The notes: generated by a model not told the origin, from the sequence alone. Positions 7,043-16,536 are shown, counted from the stretch's first letter. The stretch is DNA of 30,851 bases from JAEUUM01 sp038326165 (GCA_038326165.1 JBBQJT010000043.1:1-30851); one strand, 5' to 3'. A program made the numbers and translations.

Positions 7043-7734
7043 TGCGCCAGTCATTTTATATTTTTGTGATACTGTCCTTGTTGGGATATTTTTTGAGTTC
7101 ATGTCAATTGTACAAACCTAATGAGGATCAAATTTTTGCATTTCGAGATAGCTTGATAGTTGACAAATTATTAAATCTCAATGGTAAAGCAAGAGGTGTT
7201 TGGGATTCAATATTTGTTGATTCTACCCTTAAACCAAGATTAGCGACATCTCTTGTTAATTGCAGGCAAACACCCCTTCCATTACAATATGTGCAAAATT
7301 CAAATTTTCGTAAAGAATATTTGACCCGACTTGGCCTTGAACAAAAATTCAAAATACCTAAAGGCCTATAAAACGTATATTATTTCAATAAGAGAGACAC
7401 ATTTAACTTTTGAGAAGGTGATACCGTCACCTATATTTTTTTCGGTCCAGTAATTCAAGAGCGCAAAAGCAAAAAATATGTGATAAACCACACTACTTTT
7501 TGGACTCGTAAGACCAAAGAAAAAAATGTTTATGATAGGTACATTGCAACTAAGCAAATTCGTTTTCAACGCAAAGGAAAAAAGTTTATAGTTGTTGATG
7601 AAATTGATTTTGAACAAGTACCAACTTCTACAATAATTGCAACACCATTTGTACGAGGGAGTAGACCTTTCTTCGATGAGAATAGCGGAACGTATAAGTA
7701 TTATAATAGAGATGGGAATAAGGACAAGAATTAA
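7042..7734 (+). pseudogene. Lipoprotein gene broken by two in-frame stop codons
   Basis: ATG 7042 starts a lipoprotein signal peptide ending in the lipobox LSSC (Cys21). The frame stops at TAA 7369-7371, then continues in the same frame as NVYYFNKRDTFNF, meets TGA 7411-7413, and goes on as EGDTVTYIFFGPVIQERK to TAA at 7732-7734. No frameshift is needed, and the three parts together give about 230 codons. The downstream part ends in GTYKYYNRDGNKDKN. No family was recognised. Two different stop codons close together argue for a dead gene, with readthrough unlikely. An alternative is a live 109-residue truncated lipoprotein ending at 7371. The one-base overlap with the preceding frame suggests an old two-gene unit. 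Confidence 0.65.
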
Positions 7735-7902
7735 AACCTGTGGCATACTTTTGGGTTTAGCCTGGCAATCAAACTTAAAGCTTTGCAGGATTCAAGTTAT
7801 AATTGAAAATTTTTGGAAACCCCAAATACTTCGTCGATTTAGCTTCTACAGCTGGCTTTGGGTTAAAGCGTCGACAAATATGGCCTTGCCCCAAAATTTC
7901 AG
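7735..7902. other. Intergenic stretch without recognised content
   Basis: This gap lies between the broken lipoprotein gene and the convergent DUF1572 gene. No protein-like frame, strong hairpin or T-tract was seen. The plus-strand frame running to 7945 enters the neighbouring gene and has no protein-like features. Confidence 0.4.
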
Positions 7903-8457
7903 CTATACCTTATCCGTAAAAAACCCATCCTTTTTATCTTCTTGAAATTTTTGATTGTTGTAATCTACAGATTTGTTTCTTTGGATTGACAAACTCTGCC
8001 AGTCGTCACCGGAATACATTTTGGCAATGAAGACAATCTGTCCAACATGATAGGCATAATGTGCTATTTGACGGGTAATGGCTTCTGCAACAGAGTGCCC
8101 TTCATTTCTGATATAAACTATTTGAGTCATGTCGGATTCAGTCAAACTCTCCAAAGTGTCCAATAATACCTTCCATCCGGCCTCCCAACTAATAAGGAGC
8201 TCTTCCGGTGTTTTGAGTAAATGTTCAAATTCTAGGTCTCTATTTCTATTTGGCTTTTCACCATCAGTTGTCAAAAAATCAGTCCACCTTGATAACATAT
8301 TACCATGAAGGTGCTGAACAATGATGGCAATGCTGTTGCTTTCAATATTGGTGCTAATGAAAAGCTTTTCTGCCGCAATTTGTTTCATGGCTTTTTCGCC
8401 TAATTCTTTGTAAAAGTTGAAGAGTTTTATTGACAGCGAAAGAAATTGATTGTCCAT
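7903..8457 (-). CDS. DUF1572 / DinB-superfamily protein
   Basis: Starting at ATG 8457, the 184-residue product is all-helical and matches the DUF1572 pattern: SIAIIVQHLHGNMLSRWTDF, EKPNRNRDLEFE, and in the C-terminal half ITRQIAHYAYHVGQIVFIAK. The spaced His residues (two in QHLHGN, then AHYAYH) are those expected to bind a divalent metal in the DinB/YfiT four-helix bundle. Related proteins include bacillithiol- or mycothiol-linked S-transferases, but the substrate of DUF1572 members is unknown. An upstream ATG at 8514 is in frame, but the extra residues (HKLIIFKAKTST) are not typical of the family, so the internal start is preferred. Confidence 0.8.
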   Translation of the reverse strand: MDNQFLSLSIKLFNFYKELGEKAMKQIAAEKLFISTNIESNSIAIIVQHLHGNMLSRWTDFLTTDGEKPNRNRDLEFEHLLKTPEELLISWEAGWKVLLDTLESLTESDMTQIVYIRNEGHSVAEAITRQIAHYAYHVGQIVFIAKMYSGDDWQSLSIQRNKSVDYNNQKFQEDKKDGFFTDKV

Positions 8458-8597
8458 GTTTGTTGAGGTTTTAGCTTTAAAAATAATCAATTTATGGTTT
8501 GATTTTTGCATCATTTACAATTGTATTGTTTTGTTGAATTATGACTTTCTTTAAAGCGCTGTAATTCAATAGATTATACTATGAAAAACCAAAACTT

Positions 8598-9518
8598 ATG
8601 ACTAAGAAATTACTCTTTGTAATTGTTTTGTTGTCTTCATTGAAGTCAATGGCGCAAGAAAACCCCCAATTCACACATTTTCTTTTTAATAGATTGTCAT
8701 ACAATCCTGCCTATGCAGGCAGCAAGGATGTCATGTCAATTCAGGCATTGTACAGACATCAATGGCAAGGCATCAATGGGGCACCAAGAACAGCTCTCCT
8801 TGGCGCGCACCTGCCATTTGCAAGTGGCAGATGTGGTGCAGGATTGCAAATCACACAAGATCAATTGGGTTTACTGAGCAATACCATTGTGGATGGAATG
8901 TACGCTTACCGAATGAAAACAGGAGCAAACTCTACCCTCAGCTTAGGAGTACAAGCCAGAATGGAATACAGTAGAATAGCCTGGTCGCAAGCAAAAACGA
9001 CCAGCGGTATTGACAACCAAATCCCGACTGATGACAATGCCGAAGCAAGTCCAAATTTTGGAATGGGCGTATATTTTCAAGCCAAGCAATTTTTTATTGG
9101 ATTCTCTATTCCTATGTTTTTAGAGTCCAGTTTATATCGAGGCAACTCCAGCGAAATACCTGATTATAAAAGGCTGCGCACCAATTATTTGATGGCAGGT
9201 GGCGAGTTTCCGATTGGTCAAAATGTTGATATCTTGCCAGGTATGTTGGTCAGTTATAATCCAAATGCTCCCCTCGAAATGGAGTGGAATGTAAACGTTT
9301 TGTTCTCAAAGTTTCTGTTGTTGGGATTGAGTTATAGAATGGGTGACTCGATGGACGGGTTGATTGGATTGCAATTGAACAAACAAATGCGAATGGGCTT
9401 GAGTTATGATTTGAGTTTAACGGAACTGCGACAATACCACATCGGGTCTTTTGAAGCCATGGTGGAATACAATTTTATTTACACCACCACAGGAGTTAGT
9501 CACTTAAGGTATTTTTAA
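8598..9518 (+). CDS. PorP/SprF family type IX secretion membrane protein
   Basis: A signal peptide (residues 1-19, ending SMAQ) is followed by the family hallmark NPQFTHFLFNRLSYNPAYAG, then RHQWQGINGAPRT (about 54-66). The rest is a series of amphipathic strands expected of a 14-stranded outer-membrane barrel and ends in LRYF, an aromatic C terminus. At 306 residues the length is standard. PorP/SprF proteins take part in type IX secretion or in surface attachment of secreted adhesins, and Saprospiria carry many paralogues. The next gene, 22 bp on, encodes a PD40-OmpA protein, the usual partner in this pairing. The ATG at 8581 opens only a five-codon frame, so 8598 is the start. Confidence 0.92.
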   Translation: MTKKLLFVIVLLSSLKSMAQENPQFTHFLFNRLSYNPAYAGSKDVMSIQALYRHQWQGINGAPRTALLGAHLPFASGRCGAGLQITQDQLGLLSNTIVDGMYAYRMKTGANSTLSLGVQARMEYSRIAWSQAKTTSGIDNQIPTDDNAEASPNFGMGVYFQAKQFFIGFSIPMFLESSLYRGNSSEIPDYKRLRTNYLMAGGEFPIGQNVDILPGMLVSYNPNAPLEMEWNVNVLFSKFLLLGLSYRMGDSMDGLIGLQLNKQMRMGLSYDLSLTELRQYHIGSFEAMVEYNFIYTTTGVSHLRYF

Positions 9519-9540
9519 TAGCTCCATCAACCAAAATTTT

Positions 9541-11781
9541 ATGAAATACTTTATCCATTTGATATTATTGATTTTGATGGCAGGGCAAATAAACGCTCAA
9601 ACATCAGTCAAGACCAAGATGAAGAAAGCTGATGAGCTTTATCAGAAAGATGGCTACATGGCGGCAGCAAAATTATATGCTCAAATGCAAGAGCAGGACA
9701 AAAGCAATCCTGAGCTATTGAGCAAGCTTGCCAACAGCTACAGATTGAATGGCAATTCCTCTGAGGCAGAATTCTATTACAGCAAATACCTCAACACATC
9801 AAGCAAAAAAGAGGATCAGTTGAACTATGCGCATACCTTGCTTTCAAATGGTAAATGTAAAGATGCCGTGAAATGGTACCAAAACTATATCAATGCTGGT
9901 GGAGAAAAAGAAAATGTTCATTTTATTACATCTTGCGACGACCTTAATGGCTTTCCGATAGATGGAAATGTAAAAGTGTTCAATGCAGAAGGTTTAAACT
10001 CTCCATATCTTGATTTTAGCCCAAGTTTTTATCAAAACGGATTGTTATTTTCTTCAGGGAGGCCCATTTCAAAAACATTGAAAAGAAAAGACCTTTGGAG
10101 CCAAAAGGATTTTGCAGGTATGTATTATTCTGAGTCACAAGGAAATGGAAAATTCAAACATACCCGAAATATGAAATGGGATTTGAATAAGAAATACCAT
10201 GTAGGAGTAGTAAGCTTTACGCCTGACAAAAAACACATGTACTATTCGGCCAACAATCAAAATGGAAAAAGCCAAAAGAAAATTCGGGATCTGAAAATTT
10301 ATATTGCCAAATTAGAATACAACAAATGGGTGAATGATGGCGCTTTTACTCATAACAGCGATCAATATAAAACATGTCACCCAGCATTATCACCTGACGG
10401 AAAGTCGATTGTATTCTCATCCAATATGCCAAATGGGTTTGGTGGAATGGACTTGTATGTATCAAAAAAAGAAGGCGGAGCTTGGGGCAAACCAATAAAC
10501 CTTGGTTCAGAAATTAACACCGGTGGAAATGAGATCTTTCCTTTCATAGATGCTTCAAATAAATTGTATTTTTCTTCTGATGGACTCAAGGGAATAGGAG
10601 GTTTGGACATATTTTATGCCCTTCAAAACCTGGATCTCAACAATTGGATTAATCCAGTTAACATTGGAATTCCTTTTAATTCGAACAAGGATGACTTGGG
10701 CTTCATTGTGACAAGTGCTGGAGTTGATGGATATTTCTCATCCAATAGACCTGGAGGAATGGGAGAAGATGACATTTATTATTGGACCAACTTGCCCGAT
10801 CAAAATGGTGATGCAAAAGAAGGCTTGGTCACCTTGATCATAAAAGACAAAATAACCCTTACGCCACTACCTGATGCTGTAGTTAAGCTCATTGATTCAG
10901 AAGACAAATCATCTGGATTCTTGACAGATGAAACAGGTCGAATCGGAAAAACCTTTAAGCCGGAAACAATAAGAATGGTGCAAGCTGAGAAAAAAGGCTA
11001 CCAACCCAATCAGTTATATATTACCAATAATATGGCCGGTGACCCTGAGAAATCAATCCTATATCTAGAGCCACTTACAACACAATCCTTAACGGGTCGT
11101 ATTATGGATGCAACAGATAATAAGCCTATAGCTGGTGCAGATATCTATTTTACTAATGGTACCAATGGTCAGATTGTAAAAGCAACTTCCGATTCAGATG
11201 GAATTTATGAATTCCCCCTAGAATGCAACAACGAATACAATGTAGTTGCTGGAAAGACTGACTATATTCAGACATCATTGATTATTCCATCGAGTGAAAT
11301 ACCCTGTACCAATAGCAAATCCATCGTCAAGGATTTCTATTTGAACACCGCAGTAAAAGCGAACATCAGAAAGGATATGCGCAAAAAATATCTGGGTGAT
11401 GAAAATGAAAACTTTAATATTGGTCGGAGCTTTGAAGTGAAGGATGTTCTATATGATTACAACAAATTCAATATTCGCAAAGATGCCGATAAGTCTTTGG
11501 CGGATTTGGTAAAATTGCTTCAAGAATATCCAAATATGGAAATTGAACTTTCATCGCATACGGACAGCAGGGGAAAGGCAAGTTACAACCAATGGCTGTC
11601 CCAGAAACGGGCTGAATCAGCGGTTCAATACATTATTTCAAATGGCATTTCTGCCAATAGACTCAGAGCAGCAGGCTATGGCGAAGCAGCACTTCGCAAC
11701 TTTTGTTCAGATGGCATGAAATGTACGGAAGAGCAACATCAGGAAAACAGAAGAACGGAAATTAAAATTCTCAAACTCTAA
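9541..11781 (+). CDS. TPR-PD40-carboxypeptidase-regulatory-OmpA protein (PorE-like)
   Basis: The 746-residue protein has four parts: a cleavable signal peptide (1-19, INAQ), TPR-like helices (about 25-115), a WD40/PD40-type propeller (about 140-425, with repeats such as HPALSPDGKSIVFSS and GGLDIFYA), carboxypeptidase-regulatory-like folds (about 430-610, e.g. LTGRIMDATDNKPIAGADIY), and an OmpA C-terminal peptidoglycan-binding domain (about 630-746, with SSHTDSRG and NRRTEIKI). The same order is found in PorE, the peptidoglycan-anchoring subunit of type IX secretion. PorE is a lipoprotein; here no lipobox Cys follows the signal peptide. Together with the porP/sprF-like gene it likely forms an outer-membrane complex tied to the cell wall. 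Confidence 0.9.
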   Translation: MKYFIHLILLILMAGQINAQTSVKTKMKKADELYQKDGYMAAAKLYAQMQEQDKSNPELLSKLANSYRLNGNSSEAEFYYSKYLNTSSKKEDQLNYAHTLLSNGKCKDAVKWYQNYINAGGEKENVHFITSCDDLNGFPIDGNVKVFNAEGLNSPYLDFSPSFYQNGLLFSSGRPISKTLKRKDLWSQKDFAGMYYSESQGNGKFKHTRNMKWDLNKKYHVGVVSFTPDKKHMYYSANNQNGKSQKKIRDLKIYIAKLEYNKWVNDGAFTHNSDQYKTCHPALSPDGKSIVFSSNMPNGFGGMDLYVSKKEGGAWGKPINLGSEINTGGNEIFPFIDASNKLYFSSDGLKGIGGLDIFYALQNLDLNNWINPVNIGIPFNSNKDDLGFIVTSAGVDGYFSSNRPGGMGEDDIYYWTNLPDQNGDAKEGLVTLIIKDKITLTPLPDAVVKLIDSEDKSSGFLTDETGRIGKTFKPETIRMVQAEKKGYQPNQLYITNNMAGDPEKSILYLEPLTTQSLTGRIMDATDNKPIAGADIYFTNGTNGQIVKATSDSDGIYEFPLECNNEYNVVAGKTDYIQTSLIIPSSEIPCTNSKSIVKDFYLNTAVKANIRKDMRKKYLGDENENFNIGRSFEVKDVLYDYNKFNIRKDADKSLADLVKLLQEYPNMEIELSSHTDSRGKASYNQWLSQKRAESAVQYIISNGISANRLRAAGYGEAALRNFCSDGMKCTEEQHQENRRTEIKILKL

Positions 11782-11876
11782 GCAGCGATTATGACATAGA
11801 AGATATCTTATTATTGTAAGGTGAAAGCACTGATATAACAGCGTCCTATCCTTGACGATAATTTTCCAAATGAGCA

Positions 11877-11911
11877 GACCCCTATGGCCAAATGTTGTAG
11901 GGGTTTATTTT
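11877..11911 (+). terminator. Intrinsic terminator after the OmpA-family gene
   Basis: ACCCCTA (11878-11884) pairs with TAGGGGT (11898-11904), followed by the T-rich run TTTATTTTT. It lies between the convergent OmpA-family and metalloprotease genes and is best placed to end plus-strand transcription. Confidence 0.7.
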
Positions 11912-11921
11912 TGGAATTCTT

Positions 11922-14900
11922 TTATTTCACCACCAAGAATTTACTCACAAATACCTGGTTTTTAGAAACCATTCTTAGTACGTAGCTTCCTCCAGGAAGT
12001 TGGCTGATATCGATTGACTCTGTGGTGTCATTCCTGATAGCCCGTTTTGCAATCTGAAGCAATCCATCCATACTGTAAATTTCGAAACTTACATTTCCAC
12101 TTGAAGATATTGGATATTTAACCTGCAGGGTTGAATTGGCAGGATTTGGAAAAAGCAGTAAATCACCAATAACTTGATTTTGAATACTCAGCGGTTTTGA
12201 ATCGATAACTGATCCTTCTTCCATAGCGCTTGCACAATATTGCTCCCCTGTACTAGCAGTAGCACAAGCTTCACTATTGTATGACTTAAGATCCAGATAT
12301 TCATAATTGTCGATGTACCATCCTAGTCCGCCTGTAAAATTATCTGATCCATAGCGGAATCGCATTTTTATGTCCTTTCCTACATATTCACTTAAATCCA
12401 AGTAGCAATCCTTCCAGCCATTGGAGTTTCCTGAAAATCCATCTGTATTGGGCAAAACAAAAGTTGCATACTGAATGCGGCCAGGATAATCACCGCGAAG
12501 GAATTTTCCGTTTACATTTTGCCATGATTTACCATCATTTTCTGATATTTCAAGAAAGCCGCCATCTCCACCTTTTTCGGTATTGTAATTGTGGTAAAAT
12601 CTCAAAGCCGGTCTAGTGCCAGTAACTTTCCATTTTTTATTGTAAACCAAATTGTGTCTGTTTTCTGATGACACATCCAGTATCCCAAGGCTCTTGGTTC
12701 CACCAAAGGCAACACCATTCACAGCAGTCCAGGAAACCCCACCAATCAGACTTTCCACGTTCCAATTGGGAGCCAAACCACCTTCAACATCTTCAAACAG
12801 CAAAGTTTCAGAGGAGATATTGGCGGGGGTATTGATTTTGTAAGCGATTACAATTTTCTGACCCACAGTCAAATTTCCTAAACTGAACGTCAAAACATCT
12901 CCGTTTACTGTTACGGGAAGAGATGCAGAGCCGACGATGAAGGAAGTACCTGATGGTATGATGTCCGTAACGGAAATATTTTGAGCAAGGCTTGTCTTAA
13001 AATTGCTAACTGTTAATTTCACATCAATATTATTCCCAGCCTTGACTAGGGGCGTCATTTCTTTTGTAATGTCAATGCGATTCAAGCAAGCAGGCTTTGT
13101 TGTGAAATCCTCAGTAGCATCAATCGTTATCAGTGACGAACCTTGATCGGCAAGAAAGCCCAAACCTCTTCTTGCAAATACTTCCCAGATCAAACATTCA
13201 TTGTCGCCATTGTTATTGGCTTTATCCGCAGCAATGATTGCATCTCTTCCGTCTTCAAAGCCAGGACTGCAAGGTTGAATTTTTAAAGCGTCAATGATCA
13301 TTTTTACAGCCTTGTACCCCCCTGAATTAGGATCTTTAAGGCTTGCATCGAAACCATATTTGTCAGTCATTGCCCAAAACAGGTCCCACAACATGGCATT
13401 CCATACTTCACCTACATAATGCACTTGGCTATTGTTGATGATATTGCCATAAGTATGTGGATTCACAGCCATTGAAGTGGAGTAAGGGTATGTACGTATT
13501 CCTCGTTCGGATGAATCCTGACGTGAAACATAAGTGCCAAAACCCCGGGATTCATTTTTATTGTCGTAGGACTTGACAGTTGTAACCAGTCCAAAAAAGT
13601 CTGACCAACCTTCTCCCATTTGTTCTCTGTTTTGCAGACAAGATGAATTTCCGGGACCACCAGTAAGTCTTGTGGTAATGCCATGTCCAAATTCATGTGC
13701 AATGATCCCATTATCCAGATCACCATCCAATAAGTTTGGTCCAGAATTGGCTGATTGTGGAGCTTGAAGTGTAATATTTAGACCGCCTGTACCAGCATAT
13801 TGACGTATTTTGGTGCAATCCGATTTTTTGATTCGGACCACGGGAATATTGATTGAATCACCATAGAGCACCGCATCCATAGCACTTGCAACATCCGTGG
13901 TGTTGCAAATAATGCAAGCTATTGCGCCAGCTTTTTGAGCATTGAAGGCTTTCAAGTCAAAATCACAAATTCCTCGGTCAACCATAGCAATTTTGCCTTT
14001 GACTTCATCTACGTTCATCAAATCCAGGCAGCCAAAAGTTGGAAAGTCGGGATCAATATCCTCTACAAAAGCTACATCGCCAGTAGTAGGATCGTTGAAA
14101 GTAATGACCTTGCCAAAGGTAGCTTTACCAGTGGCATAAGTTCCCGATACAATAAAAGGTGCATTGACTTTGAGCAAAGCATCATCGGAAAGGTCATTGT
14201 TCCACAAGAACATTTGAACGGTTCCAGCTTGACCGTCGCTGGGTGATGTGAACGTTGCGTTGTTGATGTTGTTCAATGTATTTGCATCAAATTGAGCCAA
14301 GGCGGTAATGCGGTCATTGCCAATACCAATATTCTTGTAATTCTTGGTTTGGAAATTTGCAGTTTCATCAAATCCAAAACGGTATGCCCAATCGTGCATG
14401 TAATTGATGCCGTAAAATAATTGTGTGGTTGCAGCAGCGGTGTAATTTTCTGGTTCTAAATTGAGGTCTAGTGAAGACGTAAATACTAAGTTTGAACCGC
14501 CATTTGGTTCATCATTCAAAGATCCAAAGTTTCCAGCCTTTGCTTGAAATGCGTGAACATTGTTGCCCATTGTTTTGGTAGATTCAGCACCGGCAATACC
14601 GTTGGTGTCATGCCATCCAAATGGCGAGGCCAGCAAATCTGCAGGATCGCTTACTAGAATTCTATTCGTTTGCAAAGGATTTTCATAAGGAAAAGGGAAA
14701 ACCGTGTATTGTGCATCTGCCAATGGGCCCATGAATTCTTCTTTTTCTCTAACCTTGTCTATTGTTTCTTTTTGAAGGCATGATTCGGTTTTTCCAAAGT
14801 GGTCTTTATGAAAGCTACAATGCGTTGAATAGCTGGATTTGTCCAATATTTCACCAGAAAGGGCATCTACTTGAAATGACCAAAAATCATTAAAATGTAA

Positions 14901-15443
14901 AGCCTCTATATCAAGCTGCCAACACAAATGAATGCTAAGATCATTGGAGGTCCAATAATTCAATTGAACAATGATATCTTGTCTTGCAATATCAGATTTG
15001 TCAAAGAGCACACGATTTGCTTTTTCTTGAGGGATAATTCGTGGTATTGCGGGCAATTTCATACCAAAATGTTCACTTACCAAAAGCAGTGCTTCAGCCG
15101 CCGAAATTGTTGGTTTATACGCTTTAATTCTGTCCTTGATATTTGCTTGAAGTCGGTTACCAACATAAAGGATATTGCCATTGGAGTCGAAGCTGATATT
15201 GACAATGCTATTTTTTATGCCAATTCCGTTGAAGGATTGATTAAAATATAAGGTTTGCATACCGTTGCTCTGTGTAAGCAATTGATCATAAAGAGTAAGT
15301 TCTTCAATATCGCGATTGGTTAAGTTCCATTCAGCAACTTGGCTTTTGATGTATTTTTTAGCAACATCTTCAAGCGACACATTTTGAGCAAATGCGAACG
15401 AAGACATCAAACAGAGAAGAATAACTGGGAAAAGTTTATTCAT
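11922..15443 (-). CDS. M36 (fungalysin) metalloprotease with T9SS sorting domain
   Basis: This 1,173-residue secreted enzyme begins with a signal peptide (1-20, FAFAQ) and an FTP-like propeptide. The catalytic zinc site is HEFGH at 583-587, with the third ligand Glu611 in MGEGWSDFF, as in family M36. A protease-associated (PA) domain, about 442-562 (VKGKIAMVDRGICDF, KAGAIACIICNT), is inserted just ahead of the zinc site. A DUF11-like fold comes next (LTVSNFKTSLAQNISVTD), then a jelly-roll domain around VESLIGGVSWTAVN, and finally a type A sorting domain (about 1095-1173: LLLFPNPANSTLQV ... GGSYVLRMVSKN). That last domain sends proteins through type IX secretion and is normally removed. The protease is probably exported to digest external protein. 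Confidence 0.95.
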   Translation of the reverse strand: MNKLFPVILLCLMSSFAFAQNVSLEDVAKKYIKSQVAEWNLTNRDIEELTLYDQLLTQSNGMQTLYFNQSFNGIGIKNSIVNISFDSNGNILYVGNRLQANIKDRIKAYKPTISAAEALLLVSEHFGMKLPAIPRIIPQEKANRVLFDKSDIARQDIIVQLNYWTSNDLSIHLCWQLDIEALHFNDFWSFQVDALSGEILDKSSYSTHCSFHKDHFGKTESCLQKETIDKVREKEEFMGPLADAQYTVFPFPYENPLQTNRILVSDPADLLASPFGWHDTNGIAGAESTKTMGNNVHAFQAKAGNFGSLNDEPNGGSNLVFTSSLDLNLEPENYTAAATTQLFYGINYMHDWAYRFGFDETANFQTKNYKNIGIGNDRITALAQFDANTLNNINNATFTSPSDGQAGTVQMFLWNNDLSDDALLKVNAPFIVSGTYATGKATFGKVITFNDPTTGDVAFVEDIDPDFPTFGCLDLMNVDEVKGKIAMVDRGICDFDLKAFNAQKAGAIACIICNTTDVASAMDAVLYGDSINIPVVRIKKSDCTKIRQYAGTGGLNITLQAPQSANSGPNLLDGDLDNGIIAHEFGHGITTRLTGGPGNSSCLQNREQMGEGWSDFFGLVTTVKSYDNKNESRGFGTYVSRQDSSERGIRTYPYSTSMAVNPHTYGNIINNSQVHYVGEVWNAMLWDLFWAMTDKYGFDASLKDPNSGGYKAVKMIIDALKIQPCSPGFEDGRDAIIAADKANNNGDNECLIWEVFARRGLGFLADQGSSLITIDATEDFTTKPACLNRIDITKEMTPLVKAGNNIDVKLTVSNFKTSLAQNISVTDIIPSGTSFIVGSASLPVTVNGDVLTFSLGNLTVGQKIVIAYKINTPANISSETLLFEDVEGGLAPNWNVESLIGGVSWTAVNGVAFGGTKSLGILDVSSENRHNLVYNKKWKVTGTRPALRFYHNYNTEKGGDGGFLEISENDGKSWQNVNGKFLRGDYPGRIQYATFVLPNTDGFSGNSNGWKDCYLDLSEYVGKDIKMRFRYGSDNFTGGLGWYIDNYEYLDLKSYNSEACATASTGEQYCASAMEEGSVIDSKPLSIQNQVIGDLLLFPNPANSTLQVKYPISSSGNVSFEIYSMDGLLQIAKRAIRNDTTESIDISQLPGGSYVLRMVSKNQVFVSKFLVVK

Positions 15444-15484
15444 GGGTGAGGGATTGAGGGATATTTTCTGCTATCTAACGGAAA

Positions 15485-15508
15485 TTTTGGATTTCTGATC
15501 CAAAAATA
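15485..15508 (-). promoter_or_regulatory. Promoter box overlapping a palindrome, metalloprotease/rlmB divergent region
   Basis: On the minus strand TATTTTTG (15508-15501) fully matches the Bacteroidota -7 consensus TAnnTTTG, about 58 bp from the metalloprotease start. It overlaps a perfect inverted repeat, TTTTGGAT (15485-15492) and ATCCAAAA (15498-15505), with a 5-nt loop. The overlap suggests an operator, though the A/T-rich arms could also be chance. A weaker plus-strand box TACCTTTA (15532-15539) abuts the rlmB start. Confidence 0.45.
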
Positions 15509-15544
15509 CACAAAAAATACCATGAAGTAAATACCTTTAGATTT

Positions 15545-16297
15545 ATGGAAATGCCTGAAAAATTCGAAAACACCTTAATAGTTGGAAGAAATGCAGTTTT
15601 GGAAGCGCTTTATGAAGGTGTACAAATAGAAAAAATTTATTTGCAAACCGGAATTACCGGTGACTTTGAGAAAGCAATACGCCATCAATGTAAGGACAAA
15701 GAAGTACCCTTACAATCAGTCCCCAAGGAGAAATTGAATCGTATGACCAAGGTCAATCACCAAGGCGTGGTAGGATTGAAGGCATTGGTTACATTTCATG
15801 ACATCAACAATGTAATTGCGCATGTGTATGAAAAAGGCAAAGTTCCATTGATAGCTATGTTGGAAGAAATTACCGATGTCAGAAATTTGGGTGCAATTGC
15901 CAGAAGCGCACTTGCATTTGGGGTCGATGGCATTGTGATTCCCTTAACAGGCGCGGCACCCATACAGGCGGATAGCATCAAATCTTCGTCGGGAGCCTTA
16001 TTGAAAATACCAGTATGCCGGGTCAAAAACTTCTCTGAAGCCATTAATATACTGAGAGACAACGGATTGATGATTTATGCTACTGGCCTAGATAAAGCAA
16101 AGTCATTGAGTCAGATAGACTTTAAGGAGCCAACCGCAATTTTGTTTGGTTCCGAAGAGCGAGGAGTTTCTCCACATTTGCTGCGCATGTGCGATGAGGT
16201 GATCAAGATTTCGCAATCAGATGAAATAGAGTCCTTAAATGTATCGGTGGCAGCGGGCATCGTGCTATCAAGGGTATTTGAACAGCGAATGGATTAG
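15545..16297 (+). CDS. rlmB: 23S rRNA (guanosine-2'-O-)-methyltransferase RlmB, TrmH/SpoU family
   Basis: RlmB methylates the 2'-O of a conserved guanosine (G2251 in E. coli numbering) in 23S rRNA. The N-terminal substrate-binding domain spans about residues 8-84 (LIVGRNAVLEAL ... VNHQGVVG). The SPOUT knot follows, with its three motifs: EITDVRNLGAIARSA (108-122), LFGSEERGVSP (200-210) and ESLNVSVAAGIVLS (229-242). The 250-residue length is normal. A second Met lies at codon 3; either start works. The gene stands alone between the divergent metalloprotease and a strong terminator. Confidence 0.93.
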   Translation: MEMPEKFENTLIVGRNAVLEALYEGVQIEKIYLQTGITGDFEKAIRHQCKDKEVPLQSVPKEKLNRMTKVNHQGVVGLKALVTFHDINNVIAHVYEKGKVPLIAMLEEITDVRNLGAIARSALAFGVDGIVIPLTGAAPIQADSIKSSSGALLKIPVCRVKNFSEAINILRDNGLMIYATGLDKAKSLSQIDFKEPTAILFGSEERGVSPHLLRMCDEVIKISQSDEIESLNVSVAAGIVLSRVFEQRMD

Positions 16298-16536
16298 TTT
16301 TCTTTAATCTGAGCCAAGAAATATTTACGATCCATTTTGCGAACACAGAACTGAAGCTCGTCAGAGAGTAACTTTTCTGTTAGTAATATTTTCGATTCTA
16401 CCAAGATTCTAAAATTTGTCCGAGCCGATATGACATCCAATTTTATCAATATTTTCGCAGATTCAAAGCAAAGCTGTAATAGGGGCTTAGACAATTTCTT
16501 TTCTAAAATTAAGACAAACAAAAATGGCGAAGTCAT
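16294..16536 (-). CDS. Small hypothetical ORF between rlmB and the glycan locus
   Basis: An 80-codon frame fills most of the gap between rlmB and the glycan cluster and overlaps the rlmB stop by four bases. It is Lys/Leu/Ile rich (LLQLCFESAKILIKLDV, KILLTEKLLSDELQF) with no recognised motif. Its only ATG lies inside the terminator stem at 16520-16553, so translation from there after minus-strand readthrough looks unlikely. It may be a chance frame, or a remnant with a later non-ATG start. Confidence 0.2.
   Translation of the reverse strand: MTSPFLFVLILEKKLSKPLLQLCFESAKILIKLDVISARTNFRILVESKILLTEKLLSDELQFCVRKMDRKYFLAQIKEN

Noticed and set aside
7369..7413. Stop-codon readthrough or recoding in the lipoprotein gene
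   Set aside because: Both TAA and TGA occur, TAG and TGA appear in another broken gene nearby, and intact genes here use TAA, TGA and TAG as normal stops, so mutation is the simpler reading.
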